Under the pieces are notes generated by a model, which was given only the letters and a program-made list of their open reading frames with translations, was not told where the DNA came from and ran no database searches. Of a stretch of DNA of 64,000 nt, positions 39,836-54,771 are shown piece after piece. The position numbers and the translations under genes are program-made. The stretch spans positions 14,697,012-14,761,011 of the forward strand of contig NC_037596.1 in NCBI RefSeq assembly GCF_003073045.1. Reading direction: 5' to 3'. The stretch's first letter is position 1. Each line of letters starts with the position of its first letter. The DNA is from Pomacea canaliculata (lineage: Eukaryota > Mollusca > Gastropoda > Architaenioglossa > Ampullariidae).

Positions 39836-41780
39836 TACTCCTGTAAGTTCTCGAGAAGCATAGGGCGACAAGCTTTATGATTGATACCCTTCATACTGCT
39901 TTATATCACCGTGATATGAATTTGGCAGATCAGTCACCTGCACTAAACACATTATTTTAAAGTAGACGTTTACTGAAAACATTTTAATCATAAACATATT
40001 GAGGAACAAGAATCACATATTACAGACAATTACACTGCATGCTAACTGCACATCTGCACATCTGCACAATATCATAGAAACTAATTTTACTGTCACACGC
40101 TAACTGCCGCCAGAAAAGAAAGTGCACAAGTACCAGAGAGGATGAGAAACAAGCGGGTATCGCCACCATTACTACCCCTGCCCTAATCCCTATTCCATTT
40201 CTTCCTGTCATTATCCTTATCGTCTTCCTCATTACCGTCATCATCAAGGCACCATCATTTTGCTCTTTCCTCTCTCCTTTTAAGATCGCTCTCATCAGAT
40301 TTTTATCTTAATGTGTCATGTCCATTTGATTTTATCCCCTTAAATCATTTTCTTCAGGAAAATGTTTTGTTCTGTTGTTTAGGTGGGAGTTGATGGAAGA
40401 GGGGAGGGAAGTGTCTTACTACAAACGAGGAATTAAGGCTACACCACGTAAAGCAGCCAGCCTTATAAACAAATGCAACATACAGAGAAAGAACAGCGTG
40501 CCCGAGATGAGATTTGAACCCATGATCTCCATTGTATTGGTGATATTTTTTAGATGCGACTCCATTATGGACATATTTGCAAACATACATATAAATCATG
40601 GACAACGGATGGGTTGTACAATGTCAGAATATCATCCTGGCCTACACACCGAAGATAAATCCGATTTTAAACAAGATCTTTTTAGTTTTTGATTTTAATG
40701 ACCAACGAAGACCGGTCGAAAAAGTTCATGAATACTCGTTTTGTTTGGTGTGTTAGCTTGAGCCTGGTTTAACAGTCGGATGGTCAGATAAGGGAGGGGT
40801 TCATCTTCTGCAAAAAATTCAGCCTATAAACAAATTAACATGCGGAAACTTATCATCTGATACTGGCCCTCCCTCTTTCCCGTGTGTTTGCTTTAATTAT
40901 AACAATCATGTTTTTTTACCAGGAAGATGTAACTTCAATACGGTTTTTTTTTTTCAGCAGCGGGATTAGTTTTCCAAGTGGGAGGACATTTGTTTCACAT
41001 AGATAACTGTTCCAACATCAATCCTTGAATCCTTATTAACAGTTTAATCGAAGATTAAAGGAGGAAAAGAATGAAGAGCAAGAGCAAAAGGTGAAGGTCT
41101 ATTAATCAGTCAAGGTAAACTCTCGTCATCGTCTCCGTCCTCTTCAAAGGTTTCTACAATGTTTAACCACGACTCATGGTTCGTATTTTAATTCCTTCCT
41201 CTTTGTTGTCTCTCTAATTCTTTCGCTTTCCTTCTCTGTCTATTTACATATTATTTATTAAATAAATCGACGAATTAAACAACCAATGAATGAACTAATG
41301 AACGAGTTTCTCAATGACTTAATTAAGGGCATAAAGTTAAAGTTGAACTAACATTTGAATTATTCAGATGAAGATTAACAAGTTAATTAAAAATCTATGG
41401 ACCGAAGATACTTATGGTTGCCTCACATGTATGTTTTATAATAAATAAGTAAACGAATCAACCATAAAATCGTCTGTCTTTCTTGTAATTATCTTTCTAT
41501 CGAATGTAAAGGCTTTTATTAAGGGTTTTTGGCCTTCGCCACTGCTGATACTAATGTTCACTCTACTGTTTCTATTACTACAACTGCTGTTACTTATAGT
41601 AACAGAAGAGAAACAGGAAAACAAAATAAAAATAAAACAATAGCAAATGTTTGGACGAAATAATATGCAAATGCGATATTGTCTTCTTCCGACAAATTTC
41701 CGGTTTTAAGAGCAGGTATCCAGACATCCACGTGACCAATTGCAAAGTTTCTCTCATAAAAACTTCTAGAAAGATCTCCA
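39836..41780. other. Divergent intergenic region between genes F and G
   Basis: F runs leftward and G rightward, so promoters of both should lie here. I see no clear TATA box. A SINE lies at 40378-40545. The TTCTCGAGAAGCATAGGGCG block at about 39848-39868 resembles the insert at 1268-1306 and is probably a dispersed repeat end. Confidence 0.5.
40378..40545 (-). repeat. tRNA-derived SINE, family 1, second copy
   Basis: Minus strand CACCAATACAATGGAGATC, then B-box GGGTTCAAATCTCATCTC, then GCTGTTCTTTCTCTGTATG and GGCTGGCTGCTTTACGTGG. It is colinear with the element at 4095-3905. It begins inside the tRNA head, so the A box is missing. Confidence 0.75.
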
Positions 41781-41784
41781 CACC

Positions 41785-44700
41785 ATGCCACTGAAAACTC
41801 TTGCCATCGTATGTCAAATTGTGCTACTGTCTGCAACCACGAGGGGTAGGTATGCAGGTATTTTTAACAAGTTCTTTCTTTTTTTCTTTATTCCGGCTCT
41901 CCATGATGGTTACTGTCTGTCCTGCAGTAGGTATGGGATTTAAACTAATCCAGGCCCATGTCCTCCAAGTATCTTATCTATTAGGGAAGATAAAAACAGC
42001 AGAAGGAAAGGTTCTGTTTTAGACACAGTGGACCACTTACTCTTACAGCATCTAAAGCTACTAGACTATAAGACTGTTCATCTTTACTCATTCTAATATT
42101 TGGTTCTGCTATTATAGTAGTAGTAAATTAACATAAGTAAGTTTTAAGGTAATAAAGTGTAGTCACATGTTTATTGTTATTACTTTTAAACTTGATGCTC
42201 ATATCAACATCGGAAGTAAAGATTTTTAAATTTTCTTTTGTGCTCAGAGTCCCCAGAACTAATAATTGCCAACAGCACAGGTCCTTTTATCTTTGAAGCA
42301 AACACTACATCTGAAGTCTTCTTTTCATTTGAGGATGCTGGGAATGAAAGTCTGACCTACACTATCTTCATCAATCATAAAATTCTCGGCTCAAACGTTT
42401 CTCGCTTAAAATGTTTTGTGAACAAAGCAGACGACAGCTGCAGTTCAAGCAACACGGACTGTGAATGTTTGAACGAAACACTTGGCTACCAGTACAGACT
42501 GAAGAAAGTTTTTCAAGAAGAGGATAGCGGAGAATGGACTTTTTCTGTCTCAGGAAAAGGAATATCTATTATTAAACTATAAATGTTATCGTCATGTCAC
42601 GTGAGTATAATATTATATTGACAGAGTACGAGTGAAGAGCAATGGAAGGAAGAAAAAAATGAAGAAAATAATTATTAGAAGAAGAGTTATGTAAAAAATA
42701 TTGTTATGTCTATCATATCACTTCAGCCAAGGACCAAGTCTTGTAAGGTTTCTGGTCAATCTACTGAACTAGCAGATGGGATATTATTTTATTTATTTTG
42801 TTGTAGCAAATATACGATTCATCCCACTTGTTGTTGGTATTTAGTTCCAGCGCCGGTACTGAAGACTGATTTCTTCTCACATGTCCAGACTTCGACAATG
42901 AGTGCGTTTGTTTAATCCTTATACTCTCCGTTTTCTCAGCCTCGATTTCGGTCTCACTCAGAACTGAACTGATTCTATCCCCACCCTTTCTCTCTCATTT
43001 CTCTATTTTTATGAATGCAATTGTGTTTGCATGATAAACTTCTATGACTTTTAATTTATTAAAGATGTTCTGAAATATAATTACATAAAGAATCCACTCC
43101 TCATTACTACAACTGTTTTAAATGTTTGTGCTCCATGGAGTTAGTGTGGGGTTTACTGAACACAATTTAAGAATGTACAGTTTTTTTTTAAATCTACCTA
43201 TACTTCTGATAGTATCACAGGCTGGTATAGTCGTGAATTGGTTTCTTAGAAAAATTGAGAGGAACAACAATAACAACAACAAAGTACTCCAATGACATCG
43301 ATGGCAATGCTGCAGCAACAAAGACTGTGACGACATTTTCCTCATCATTGTCATCACCTGTGTCGTCGTTGTTATCGTCGTCTCGCTGGCCTGCGTGCTG
43401 CTTATCATCAGCGTGCGCTATTTCATCAACAGGTTCCTGTGGGAACATCGTCACTGTCTACTGAGTGAGTAGTGCTCAGTGTGAGCTTGTCATTGCGATA
43501 CAAGGCAACAGTCAACTGAGACTGGTTCCCCTTAATTAAGCAATGTCTTAATGTCTACAAAGTAAGTGTTTATAATTAGATTGCAAAATATGGGTGCACG
43601 ATTTTTGAGAAACAGTCCATGGTATAACTAAATAGAGTGATGTTACATCGTTACATTATTACATAGCTACATAGGTAATCATGTCGTTTAGCACAAAATG
43701 TCTGTTTTTTTTTCTGTGAGCAGGTAGAGACGGGGTCAAACATCACGCAGATAGTCTGTAAGTAAAACCTAATGCAACAGTTGCAGGATGTTGACCAACC
43801 AACCAACCAACCAACCAACCAACCAACCAACCAACCAACCAACCAACCAACCAACCAACCAACCAACCAACCAACCAACCAACCAACCAACCAACCAACC
43901 AACCAACCAACCAACCAACCAACCAAACAAACAAACAAACAAACAAACAAACAAACAAACAAACACACAAACAAACACACGCTAGTGTTTCTACAGACAT
44001 TAAAATGACAAGAAGTCAATAGAGATACGATGTAGCACACAAACTCCATTTTGGCCTGCTTGTTTTTTCTGTTTCCTTCCTGCTTGACTGTTCATTCATC
44101 TTTCTGTTTGTCGCCCTGGTGGTTTCATTAGATTAATATTGACATTAGTTACACTTTGTTTAGCTTCTGCTACTTGACATCGAGGATACTATCAGTAAAA
44201 AAGAGAATATCGAGGAAATATTAGCATTCTTTTTCTTACACAATAGAGTTTCTTACAGGTACTTTCCACAATTCTCTCTCTCTCTCTCTCTCTCGCACAC
44301 ACAGACATACAGACACACATGTAGTTAAAGATGCTTTATGACGATTGCTTACTGGAACAGGTGCGAGCTTCTTACAGACCGTCTCCAATCGGAAACAAGC
44401 TTTAGCAGAAGTAGGTATTGCTTGGTTAGTTTTTGTAAGGAGTATCCATCCATCCTTCCCTCCATCCATCCATCCAGCGTTTTCTGATAACGAATTTTCT
44501 CGCCTGCTATTGAAACTGTGTTTTCACTGATATCTTTAGATTCTCTATTTCATATTAATGAAACTCATTTTCTTGGTAATTGCCCCGTCTCTATGCATTG
44601 CATCTATCTTTATATATATGAAAGCATACCTGGGATGTGTATCAAAACAGATAAAATTATCCTTTTGAACCGTGCATCAGGCAGGTACTCGCGGCCACGC

Positions 44701-45555
44701 AAGAGAAGACGGTCGGCTACCCTCGACGACTCCAGCGACAACATCAGCTACATGTGCATCAACGACGACGACCACGGGACGTACCTCACACCTGCAGACG
44801 ACGACCAGAGGGAGGAAGCTCCGATACTCACCTAGTGTCGAGTGTCGAGTCATCTTTACTTGGATGTGTGAACCACCGTTACTGACTCTTGACACCAGTG
44901 CAAAGGTCATCAGTCTATAAACTACACAATCACTACCTACTTCTGCTACAGGTAGGAGAGGGTGAACAAGTCTTCAGAAGGAAAAGTCAAAGAAGGTAGA
45001 AGAGGATTTAGTCAAAACTTTGTCTAGGAAAGAAGCGTCAAACTTTTGACAAAATTTATATAAAAAGTTGAACAAATGTTGACCATTGTCTAGCACAGAC
45101 TTCCATTTCTCTACATCTTCTAAAAAAACACAGAAGGCACGTGAACACCTCTTGTACACAACGCTTTTAACATGAACTACCATGAGATTGTTTGTACACA
45201 AAGTATATGTGTATACGTGTGAGTACATTTTTGTCTGTATCTACATTTATGTCGATATATTTGGGAATATGTGCAGATACATGAAAGCAAAGATGTAAGT
45301 ATGGATGGATGAGTGTATGTATTTAAGAATTATCTTTTGTCAGTGTTGCTGATGCACTTACCTGTCATCTGATATTATCAGTTTGAACATCATCAATGTA
45401 CGGAAATATTAGTGCAAATAAGGAAGATTAGTTTAGGGTGTTTCTAACAATGTGCTTTCTGATGTATTGTTTTGTTGATTATTGACAGTTATTTTCTATT
45501 GTTTCCATGACGGAAACGAGTGGAAATACAAACAATAAAAGAGAGAGACTATTCA
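41785..45555 (+). CDS. Ig-like transmembrane receptor gene G with ITIM-like tail
   Basis: Exons: signal 41785-41845 ([20 protein letters not shown]); Ig-like 42248-42600; stalk plus membrane 43250-43464; tail 44681-44835 (stop 44833-44835). Borders are phase 1 throughout. The Ig-like exon has [25 protein letters not shown]-x8-C-x6-C-x-C and EEDSGEWTF. The membrane exon has a Thr-rich start, then [20 protein letters not shown], then [16 protein letters not shown]. The tail opens with [11 protein letters not shown] and holds ISYMCI and TYLTP. Two exons are each one base short of phase: ATTAAACTATAAAT near 42575 (an AAAA run reduced to AAA) and ACAAAGACTG near 43320. Both sites are homopolymers and the frames resume at once. 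A polyadenylation signal AATAAA stands at 45534-45539. Confidence 0.75.
43792..43978. repeat. (AACC)n then (AAAC)n microsatellite
   Basis: About 33 AACC units pass directly into about 13 AAAC units, with two CACA variants near the right end, in the last intron of gene G. Long open frames across it are a by-product of the repeat (NQPT on one strand, WLVG on the other). Confidence 0.97.
44743..44760 (+). other. ITIM-like motif ISYMCI in the tail of gene G
   Basis: It fits the (S/I/V/L)xYxx(I/V/L) consensus, follows LDDSSDN, and is followed by a second tyrosine in GTYLTP. The position and context match VSYACV in gene F, so the motif is conserved between two diverged tails. Confidence 0.55.
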
Positions 45556-45684
45556 CCAGTGTAAACAAATATTTCTGCTTGTGTTTCTTTCTGATTTGTC
45601 CCTTTCCTGTTAATGTTCTTTCCATCTCTTAGTTCTGTCTGCAGCGATGAAAACAATTCTGTCTCTCTCTCTATATATATATTG

Positions 45685-45775
45685 AGGTGGTTGGTGGAAA
45701 ACATGTGTATCACCACGACAGTGACACTTGGGGGTCGTGGGTTCAAATCTCAGCGCTGATATACCTCATAATGGA
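45685..45775 (+). repeat. tRNA-derived SINE-like element, family 3
   Basis: GTGTATCACCACGACAGTG, then GGGTCGTGG and a B-box-like GTTCAAATC at 45741-45749. No acceptor-stem pairing was found, so this is a retroposed tRNA-like head and not a tRNA gene. It lies just beyond the 3' end of gene G. Confidence 0.5.
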
Positions 45776-45859
45776 TATGTCATAGGGTAGATAGTCGATT
45801 GTTTTGTCCTAGTACTATGAAAACACTAAATATCGTTTTCTTTTAGAAAGCTCGACACT

Positions 45860-47270
45860 AGCTCTGACTGCATTTTTTCCTGGAATTACTTTCTACGTCG
45901 ACCGATTTATAGTCGCCATACGAGAACAAAAAATAGAGTGTAATTAAAATCCTAGTTTAATAAAAGATTTTGACAGTGATGTCTCACTGTACAGTGGAAA
46001 TAGACAAACAGGATGACAGAAATATTTAAATATACACATAAATACGTGGATTGATGAGATTGTCAAAGAGGCTTGGACAAGGTTTGTATATTTACTATCC
46101 ATACCTCATAATTTGCGGAGAAGAATATTATTACACTGTCCATGACAATAGCAGAACCACCATTGGTAGAAATGCATTTCTTCGAAGAACGTTTGAAGAC
46201 TTTGAAGTAAAAAAAGGAAAAAAAAAGAAAAAAAGAAAATGAAAAATATAAGTTTGACAAAGGTCTAACTGTTTTATTTTACGCGTATGTTAAGGAAACT
46301 TCGTGTTATCTTGAATAAACAAGTGATATTTATGCGGATCTTCAAACATTTTGTTAACAGTTCTAGAAGCAATAAAGGAAATTAAGGAAAGTCCTCCCAA
46401 TAACAACTTCCTGACAAATTCTCACTGAAGTATGTATATGTTCACCCGTGGGTCGTATTGTTTGATGTTCTGTGTGTTTTTGAACTCTAAGCCAAAAAAG
46501 ATTGAATGAAGAACAGGAAACGAAACAGGAAGATCGCCAAGAAACAATGAGGTTTTAGTTCGACAGCTTTACCTCTATATTGGGGGTTGGCTAATACATG
46601 TGTCAATAATAACATCACCTACATGCATATACTAAAAATATTTAACACCATCTTCTTTTTGTATATTCATAAGAAAAGAAAGAGGAGTGGAAGAAGCTGA
46701 GAGCTATAGACTAGAGATTCAAGATACAAGAAGATAATTAAAAATACCGTCGGCATTCTTATCTTCTGTTTTATTACACCATAAAATTAATACCTTTTTA
46801 ACAAATTGAAAGAAAGAAAGAAAACAAATAAAATAAGTAAAAAAAAAATATGCAGAAAAAAGTATATTTCTTTTTCTTTGATTTGTCGACCACCATACGA
46901 GAACGATTAGAGTGTTTGCAATACCACGCCGATATTTAAGTGTGTTAAAACTTTGATGGCTTCGGAGTTTAAACTGGCATTAAGTTTATTTAAATTGGAT
47001 ATAATAATAATAATAATAAGTACAGGTCAGTGTGATCTTTTCCTTGACAGCACGTGTTTCATGGGTTGTTAACTTCCGGTAGGAAGCACAGAAATAATAT
47101 AACTGTCTTTGATATCTTCCCTTTTCACAATTTTTACAGCTCGTGTCAAATCAAGTGACTGTCACCTTTTGACAAAACCTTCTGGTAAATGTATCAATTT
47201 AGACGAAGATTTATCAACAGCTTCACAGTTTTTAACTGAAGTTTTTTCTAATCATCGTTCCTGTCAATAA
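45860..47270. other. Spacer between genes G and H
   Basis: No coding sequence is supported. A-rich tracts at about 46210-46240 and 46810-46850. Confidence 0.6.
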
Positions 47271-47280
47271 GGAACAAGCT

Positions 47281-49910
<2,630 letters not shown>

Positions 49911-49914
49911 GTGA

Positions 49915-51945
49915 GTATTATGTAGATGTTTGTCTACATGACTGACGGACTCCAAGTGCAGCAGGACAGACAAGTCAGTGACCACCAGGTGTAGGTAATT
50001 TGAATGGATTAACACTGGCATGCCTCTGTACTCAGTCCACACGGTCTTCTCTAAAACGATTAGTTCAAAACGGTTTTTACACGTCATCGGTAAACTGTGA
50101 GGGAAGCGAGATTTGAATTTTCTTTCGTGGTTACACTGCTTTGACAAACTCACAAACTTTAATGTCTGACTGTTGAATGATGTTGAAATCCATCAAGTTA
50201 CAACATTGACAAGGGAGATTAACCCATTCCTTTTGTTTGCACATGGTCCTTTGGGTGATCTGCCCCAAGTAGATCGAGCAATCAACGTGCTTATGTGGAC
50301 ATTTTATCTGTATTTGTTTTCGCTAAAATTTAATTTGTATTAGTAAGATTTGCTAACGCAATCTACACACATCACATGTTTGTCTGTGGTCTCGTGTCAT
50401 ACACACAGGGAAGCTAATAACTGATTAGAGCCCTTAATTCTGAACTCTAAGGATGACAGTGTAGTGCAGCAAAAGATTTTTCCAGCCGACCCAACTTCAG
50501 AACTCAACCCCTTAGAAAAGTTTGTAGAAGAAAAGGCGACAAACGAAAGAAGATGGGTACACTGTTACATAAATCTGGTCCATAGAAAAGTACAGTCTTA
50601 CCATCTTCCACTACATTAACCAAAAGATTCGTAGAATACTTTTAGCTTTCAGCAGTTGACCTGCTTGAACTTTCTTACATCATAGTGGTGTTTACATGGG
50701 TGCAAGAGCAAGAACAAATACAACAGACACGCTCTCTCTCTCTGTTTGTGAATATTAAGTAGGGAGTAAGTATAAATAAGATGTTGTTTTTGCTGGTTTT
50801 TTTATCTTGTTTTCCGTATAATCTCTTCTTTTGTCCCTTCAAACGGTCCATCTCTCCGTGTGTTCAAACCGTTGGCGCCTGGGTGTAGCGTTTTCACACG
50901 CTCCGTAGCTCGCGAGAAACACATCGATGACCCTTATAAAGGTCGCCGAGGACAGCGAATGCTCCTCCGCAGATTATATTGAGACAAATCATCGAATATT
51001 TTGTTGTTGATCAGACTAGATTGATGCTCTGGCATGTGGTCCGTCATATGACCAGTGGTGTCGTGTAACTAATTGCTTTGTGTCAATGGAGAGTCTTACA
51101 GAATGTCTGTTAAAGTCACGTGACACTCCTTGAGTTATGACCGTGGACGTTACCTTCTGGTCAAGTTTCACCAGCATTGCAGATGTGAAAATCCTGCAAA
51201 GAAAATGGCCCAGGCATGCAAGTATGTAAGTAGTTCGCATTTTTAGTCTAATTTTATGTAAGAAATAGGAATAGAACAAACAGTATCTACATCTGTGTGT
51301 ATTTGCATTTTTACAGAATTTCGACGATTCTTGTAGACAGAAATCAATTGAAACACAGCTGAAGTTTACTAACAAGTGGTAAGTTATCACTATGTTGTAG
51401 ACTTATTGTTTAAAATTTAGAAAAATGCACAATTACCCACAATAGTCAATACGTTTTTGTGTACTGCAAACAAGTGAATTTATTTTTATTCATAAAGCAT
51501 TGCAAGCTAAGTGATAAATACAGAAATAATAAATAAACAAGAAAGAGAAAAAAAGTAAAAACAAAACAAAAACAACAGCAAAAAAAGAGACAAAGGAATA
51601 AATAGAAAGAAGCAAATAAAAAAGAAAGTAACCAAAACGAACAAACAAACAAACAAACAAGTAAAAAGAAAAGACAGACACCTCGTGACATCAGGTGTGT
51701 TAATGAAAAAGGAGTCACGTAGGATACAGTCACTTCTGACTACACTGTGTTAAACTATTCCCATGTCCTACAAGGGAAATGCATCTTACATCCATCTCTT
51801 CCTTTCTACAGTCGGTTAATGAGATTTCACAAAGAAGTGGTTCCGCTGTGGCACACTTTTGCCATTTGACATTGTCGACGAAATGTGGGTGAACTTCAAT
51901 AAAGTATTATCAACAGCTGGTTTTATGTCTTCAGACTGTCGCTAT
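49915..51945. other. Interval between genes H and J
   Basis: No Ig-like or membrane exon was found on either strand. Two stretches with splice-like borders (about 51182-51221 and 51319-51380) are too short to assign; the second would give an early stop in phase 1. An acceptor-like CTTTCTACAG at 51802-51811 may open the 5' untranslated exon of gene J. Confidence 0.4.
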
Positions 51946-51952
51946 CGACTCC

Positions 51953-53165
51953 ATGGAGCAGACCAGATTACCAGATGGCCAACATTTTGCCAAGTTCCTG
52001 GTCTTATCGCTGCACTTTCTCTTGTCACAAGGTGGGTGCTAAGATAAAGCCAAACCTTACAATTATGAGTCAAGTCATAAAATATTAATATAACTAATTG
52101 AAATAAGCTAAAATAAGGTGTTACACATGTTTGTCAATCTACGTGTGTGTATGCATTTGACCTTTCACTTTTGTCTTTCAAGTTTTAAGATATTTTGCCA
52201 CCCTAAAGGGTCATTAAAAATACAATTAACAAGAAATACACAAAGGAATAATCCCATATCAAATATTTGTTAGCGAATCAGATATCCCAGCTATTAGAGA
52301 AGTGGGGTTTGAGGTTCAAGGAACACAGCCAGCTTGACATTCTTGTGGCGCAGGTGACTTCCACAAGTTGATCTTGGTGTTTGGTTAGCACTTTGTGTCA
52401 TACACGGTTGGGGAAAGAAAGGGAACAAGAGGGAGAGGGGATGATACGCCCCCTCACTAAAATATGCACAGAGATGGAACATGGGACGGCACGTTTGATA
52501 TTCATTAAACTCCTCGACATAAAGTTCTACCCTACCGATGGCTAAGACCTTTGTTTTCTGTGAAGCTGATAAAAATTTAATTACAAAACTATTTCATTCT
52601 CAGGATCACCGAGACTGACAATACTCAACTCATCAAATTATTTTGTTTTTGAGGAAGACACGGAATCTGAGGTCCAATTTTCAGTAGAGGATGCCGAGAA
52701 GGACAAATTGTCTTACAAAATCTTCATCAATCATAAGCCTGTAGGAAGAAACATCTCGCGTTTAAAATGTTATTTGAGCAAAACCCCGGATGCCTGTAGT
52801 TCAAGCAGTACAGACTGTGAGTGTCTGGAACAGACTCCTGAACATGTGTACAAGCTGAAGAAACACATGCAGGAGGATGATGGAGGAGAGTGGATCTTTG
52901 TCCTCAACGGGAAAGGAATGACAGAGCAGACTGCTATCAACATCACTGTCTTGTCACGTGAGTGTCGAATGATTGGCTCATCTCTTATATTAGTTCTGCA
53001 AAATTCTGTTTATTTTAATATATTTATGAAAAGAGAACCTTATATATATGTAAAAACCTTATAATGGCACTCGTGTGTACGAATTCATTATATCAATGAG
53101 ACGATTTTATTTTTCAGGAGGAAGAGTTGCCATTAACACTACCGAGGTCGTCAAATCAAGAAAAG
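51953..53165 (+). CDS. Ig-like family gene J, single Ig-like exon (3' end not found)
   Basis: Exons: signal 51953-52031 (MEQTRLPDGQHFAKFLVLSL then HFLLSQ), Ig-like 52604-52957, short linker 53118-53165 (GRVAINTTEVVKSRK). Lengths 79, 354 and 48 nt are in phase 1. The Ig-like exon has NSSNYFVFEEDTESEVQFS, INHKPVGRNISRLKC, C-x8-C-x6-C-x-C and GGEWIF. The signal exon is a paralogue of those at 54772 and 61261, sharing ATGGA.CA.AC at the start and TC.CAAG at the donor. No membrane exon is recognised before gene I begins at 54772, so J is either secreted or an incomplete copy. Confidence 0.72.
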
Positions 53166-53169
53166 GTGA

Positions 53170-54765
53170 GTTGGAATCAGTATGACCTTTTTATCTTTAT
53201 GTCTTCTTGCATCCTGTTTGACTACACGACTAACTTTGAATCTCTGTGGCTGGGTTGGTGAGTATATTGTAACTAATTCTTTGTTGTTTTTGATTCCTCT
53301 CACTCTGAGGACTCTGCGTGTTAAATTCACACATGTTCCGTTATCCAAGTGACAAAAAATGTTTGTTTTTTGTGAAATAGAGATGAAAATCTCTCTCTCT
53401 CTGTGGGAAAACTTTGTCCACGCTTTTCTCAAGATCATATGACACACATTTAAGTGCAGATTACTGACTGACAAACATGCAAAGATTAGACAAAATTCTG
53501 ATTCCTTGATTAATGTGACAAATTAGCCTGTAAGCCGTTTATGTCCCATGACAAGGACGTCTGTCACGTGACTAACAGTTCTTCCGTTTCATCTGAGATG
53601 GAGCGTAGAAATTATACTTGATTTTCCATCATAAAGCCGCCTTGTGAACATCCACTACTAATCAGAACCTTGTTGAGAAATGAAAATTTCGTGTAAAGGC
53701 AGAGTACAACTTATGAAGTATATTCGTTCAATTAAATATTCTACTTGCTTGTGCGCTTGCTTGAGAAGTGGAAGGATACACGTGTATGGTGCTCACGCGC
53801 ATTCCTTTGAGTCACTGATTACAGAACTGAGTGCATGCAGATAAAAATGTAGACTCGTGTAAAGTTTTATAATAGGTCATGAGTTATCATTCTTTACCTT
53901 TCCCTTCTTCCAATTTACTCACTAACATACGGACTCACTAACACAATAAAATATCCAACTAGACCTCCTTCTATCTTAAATTATGGATTAAGACTATGCT
54001 GATCTGATATGCTATACATATATCTATGTAATACTTTGCTCATTTACCAAGTTGCTGACAAACATTTATAGCAGTTTTATGATTATAAGTTTTAAATCCC
54101 TGTGTTTTTAGTGATATTAGTAACTTCGACACTTCCTGGATGGTTTTTGTAATCAGTGTTATTAGAAAAAATTATCCCACGGCAAATTTCCCTGAAGTTT
54201 GTATAGGAAAACTAACTATAAAAATGTGACCAAGAGATACAAGTCTTGATTCACAGAAATAAACTTTGGGTTTAGTCATCCATTGTCCGCAACGTCCCTA
54301 TTAGCCTTGATTGCTATAGGACGACATCTGGTAATGGTTCTGCTTCGTGTTGGTGTGGTCTTCATTATTTAAGTATAATCAACTTGTCATAGCTTTCGTC
54401 TGCTCTTTGTGAAGAATCCGTTTGCCGATGTGAAATAAAGGAGCGAGCATGCACAGTGCAACCGATTTTGAGAACTTGGGAACTTACAAATAGTGCGCAT
54501 GTAGTCTCTTCGAAATTGGAGAACAGCTTATCAGATAAATAGTAGATCTTCTAACCTTCTTGACCACGCTGACCTGATTATTCAGTTTTCTTATGTCTTT
54601 CCTTGTACTTCAGTTAATTGAGTGAAAGATCAAAGTGCGTCGAAATACTTTTGCTTTCCTACAGATCACTAGGCATGGTTAAGGAAATAAGAAATAGTTT
54701 TAATAAGACCTCAGGGACAATGTAAAGTTTGTTAAGACCGTCTGTGCCATCTGAACACACGGACT
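53170..54765. other. Interval between genes J and I
   Basis: No family exon is supported. An acceptor-like TTTTTAG near 54112 is followed by a short hydrophobic reading in phase (VILVTSTLPGWFL then stop), too little to call an exon. Confidence 0.4.
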
Positions 54766-54771
54766 CACACC

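Noticed and set aside
43651-44049. Long open frames encoding NQPT or WLVG repeats
   Set aside because: They are produced by the (AACC)n/(AAAC)n microsatellite on both strands and have no flanking exon signals.
51182-51380. Two short exon-like stretches after gene H
   Set aside because: Splice-like borders exist, but neither resembles family stalk, membrane or tail exons.
54112-54152. Possible terminal exon of gene J (short hydrophobic reading then stop)
   Set aside because: Only about 14 codons, no paralogue elsewhere in the cluster, and long distance from the last exon.
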